From Marinomonas phaeophyticola (lineage in GTDB: Bacteria > Pseudomonadota > Gammaproteobacteria > Pseudomonadales > Marinomonadaceae): 64,000 nt of DNA. The notes under the pieces were generated by a model. That model searched no databases and was not told the DNA's origin. It saw only the letters and a program-made list of their open reading frames with translations. This document shows positions 61,993-64,000 of the stretch, piece by piece. The stretch is taken from NCBI RefSeq assembly GCF_026966905.1, contig NZ_JAPUBN010000020.1:186001-250000 (forward strand), given 5' to 3'. The position numbers and the translations under genes were made by a program. Positions within the stretch are counted from its first letter, which is position 1, and each line of letters starts with the position of its first letter.

Positions 61993-64000
<2,008 letters not shown>

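Overview
The window reads as chromosomal DNA of a motile, AT-leaning marine gammaproteobacterium. Gene order and protein style (one contiguous polar-flagellum/chemotaxis cluster, motC-motD-parC-parP-cheW, bioBFHCD beside comF, ccmABCDEFGHI, zipA-ligA) suggest Oceanospirillales, most like Marinomonas. The genus is inference; the class is much safer. Gene density is very high: no gap longer than about 200 bases was found, and no tRNA, rRNA, IS element, prophage or CRISPR array was seen.

Layout. 1-2150: end of a thiamine ABC transporter operon (thiP partial, thiQ). 2238-4940: three EamA/DMT-type exporters. 5073-7085: ribosomal operon rpsF-rpsR-membrane protein-rplI with a structured leader and a terminator, then dnaB and an Aer-like PAS chemoreceptor. 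10356-17052: biotin synthesis, with bioA and comF leftward and bioB-bioF-bioH-bioC-bioD rightward. 17120-49126: flagellar and chemotaxis genes all on the + strand: a FleQ/FlrA-like regulator, flrB, flrC, fliEFGHIJ, three unusual regulatory genes, fliKLMNOPQR, flhB, flhA, flhF, fliA, cheY, cheZ, cheA, cheB, motC, motD. 49192-52053: parC, parP, cheW and a DUF2802-like gene, met by a convergent pair encoding a second FliK-like protein and a stand-alone FlhB C-terminal domain. 54265-60948: cytochrome c maturation. 61013-end: zipA and ligA (runs off the window).

How it works together. The flagellar block encodes basal body, export apparatus, C-ring, sigma-28, a full CheY/Z/A/B/W pathway, a stator pair, and the ParC/ParP system that places chemotaxis arrays at the pole. 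Its regulation looks rewired. The FleQ/FlrA homologue keeps only its N-terminal domain and DNA-binding helix-turn-helix and lacks the whole AAA+ domain. flhG/fleN, whose product normally restrains FleQ, is absent from its usual place between flhF and fliA. Between fliJ and fliK sits a three-gene cassette: a CheA-like protein without phosphotransfer or intact ATPase motifs, a PAS-containing two-TM receptor-like protein, and a receiver-HATPase protein that appears to have lost its PP2C phosphatase. A good sigma-54 promoter lies directly before fliK.

Quality warning. Ten genes (thiQ, the rpsR-rplI membrane protein, bioA, bioD, flrC, fliI, fliJ, the CheA-like gene, motD, the second fliK) are each broken by a single-base frameshift, in nearly every case at a homopolymer run, nine of ten being one base short. 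This pattern points to sequencing or assembly error rather than gene decay; I annotate each as one continuous gene.
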